NCBI GenBank assembly: GCA_937915925.1
Contig: CALGGM010000111.1
Span: 1-6,154, forward strand
Reading direction: 5' to 3'
Origin: an uncultured Clostridia bacterium
GTDB lineage: Bacteria > Bacillota > Clostridia > Christensenellales > CAG-138
Length of the DNA: 6,154 nt
A model generated the notes under the pieces. It was not told where the DNA came from, did no database searches, and saw nothing but the letters and a program-made list of their open reading frames with translations. This document shows, in pieces, positions 5,763 to 6,154 of the stretch (position 1 is the stretch's first letter; every line of letters begins with the position of its first letter). The position numbers and the translations under genes are program-made.

Positions 5763-5881
5763 GTAGGGACGACCGCCGGTCGCATAACAACCCCTCAGTC
5801 ACCTTCGGTGACAGCTCCCCTTGCACAGGGGAGCCAAGAAACTTGCCAACGACATGTAGGGGACGCCGACCCCGGCGTCCC
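5763..5881 (-). repeat. Composite hairpin repeat B (inverted orientation)
   Basis: Read on the minus strand from 5881: H1 GGGACGCCG/CGGCGTCCC (5860-5868 with 5873-5881), then CCCTAC (plus-strand GTAGGG 5856-5861), a 22-nt linker (5834-5855), H2 GCTCCCCT-GTGCA-AGGGGAGC (5814-5834), H3 GTCACC-GAA-GGTGAC (5798-5812), a short tail GAGGGGTTGTT (about 5786-5796), and a second H1 CGACCG/CGGTCG (5770-5782) with CCCTAC (5763-5768). The spacer between tail and second H1 is shorter than in copies A and C. Confidence 0.8.
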
Positions 5882-5925
5882 GCTATGTATCATGACAGCC
5901 ACGTTTGCTCTAAATCGTTCCCCCG

Positions 5926-5979
5926 TGTGTCATCCTGAGAAGGCGCAGCCGACGAAGGATCTCCTTTCCCACATTTCAT
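5926..5979 (+). repeat. Dispersed TTCTGAG repeat, variant copy
   Basis: TGTGTCATCCTGAG (5926-5939) is followed by a diverged centre and then GGATCTCCTTTC (5957-5968) and ATTTCAT (5973-5979), the same order as the inverted copy at 32-72. ATCCT (5932-5936) pairs with AGGAT (5956-5960). It sits between composite repeats B and C. Confidence 0.75.
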
Positions 5980-5987
5980 CCTTACGC

Positions 5988-6132
5988 GGGCGGATGCGAT
6001 CCGCCCCTACAGGCCGTTGGCGGTCCTCTTGCCTCCCCTGTGCAAGGGGAGGTGTCAGGCATCAGCCTGACGGAAGGGTTGTCATTAAAACCGCAAGTCT
6101 TTTTACGGGGCGTCCGGGAGGACGCCCCCTAC
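5988..6132 (+). repeat. Composite hairpin repeat C (best preserved)
   Basis: H1 GGGCGGAT-GCG-ATCCGCCC (5988-6006) with CCCTAC (6005-6010); a 22-nt linker (6011-6032); H2 CCTCCCCT-GTGCA-AGGGGAGG (6032-6052); H3 GTCAGGC-ATCA-GCCTGAC (6054-6071); tail GACGGAAGGGTTGT (6069-6082); spacer GTCATTAAAACCGCAAGTC (6081-6099); H1 GGGGCGTCC/GGACGCCCC (6107-6115 with 6120-6128) with CCCTAC (6127-6132). The distance from spacer start to the second H1 is 26 nt, the same as in copy A. Every stem is fully paired. The remaining bases to 6154 are AT-rich with nothing recognisable. Confidence 0.85.
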
Positions 6133-6154
6133 TATCATGTAACATTTAATACTT

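Noticed and set aside
4759..5826. A 355-codon minus-strand frame opposite the lipoprotein gene
   Set aside because: It runs across the repeats and the lipoprotein gene, has no ribosome site and looks like shadow sequence.
5680..6132. CRISPR array
   Set aside because: Repeats are hairpin modules in both orientations with variable arms. There is no constant repeat with unique equal-length spacers and no cas gene.
5594..6149. Two plus-strand frames of 113-114 codons at the right end
   Set aside because: They translate the hairpin repeats, which also occur inverted and elsewhere in the window. Start sites lack ribosome sites.

Overview
The window looks like chromosomal DNA from a GC-rich Firmicute of the class Clostridia, probably an uncultured gut-type lineage. 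This is inferred from strong AGGAGG-like ribosome sites, a GTG and a TTG start, an ECF sigma factor translationally coupled to a membrane protein, a Big_2 domain protein, a short-spacer lipoprotein and dense families of intergenic hairpin repeats. No marker gene fixes the genus. All four supported genes lie on the + strand.

Layout. Positions 1-241 are repeats only: three copies of a TGTCATYCTGAG element, a CATCAT/GCGAAGC tandem block and a degenerate hairpin repeat. The repeats end at a near-consensus sigma-A promoter (240-268) that drives a 203-aa membrane-anchored Big_2 protein (300-911). Positions 912-1212 hold no gene but contain several inverted repeats and a candidate ECF-type promoter. 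A two-gene operon follows: an ECF sigma factor (1213-1701) and, overlapping it by 4 nt, a 909-aa single-pass membrane protein (1698-4427). The latter has a short cytoplasmic tail that could act as an anti-sigma domain and a large extracytoplasmic part with five lipocalin-like beta units. Positions 4428-4797 are structured repeats, then comes a 288-aa lipoprotein (4798-5664). Positions 5665-6154 are again repeats.

How the genes may work together. The sigma factor and its partner look like an envelope-sensing switch: the outer beta-rich domains would sense, the single helix would transmit and the tail would hold or release the sigma factor. The 203-aa protein carries one small 'GTW' unit resembling those of the 909-aa protein, and the lipoprotein is also surface exposed, so the whole locus concerns the cell envelope. 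That the flanking genes belong to the regulon is not shown by the sequence.

The most unusual content is non-coding. A composite repeat recurs three times in both orientations, built from a variable-arm hairpin ending CCCTAC, a linker of exactly 22 nt, a CTCCCCT/AGGGGAG hairpin, a second variable hairpin (often with a GAA triloop) and a GACGGAAGGGT tail. Arm sequences differ between copies while pairing is kept, which suggests selection on structure.
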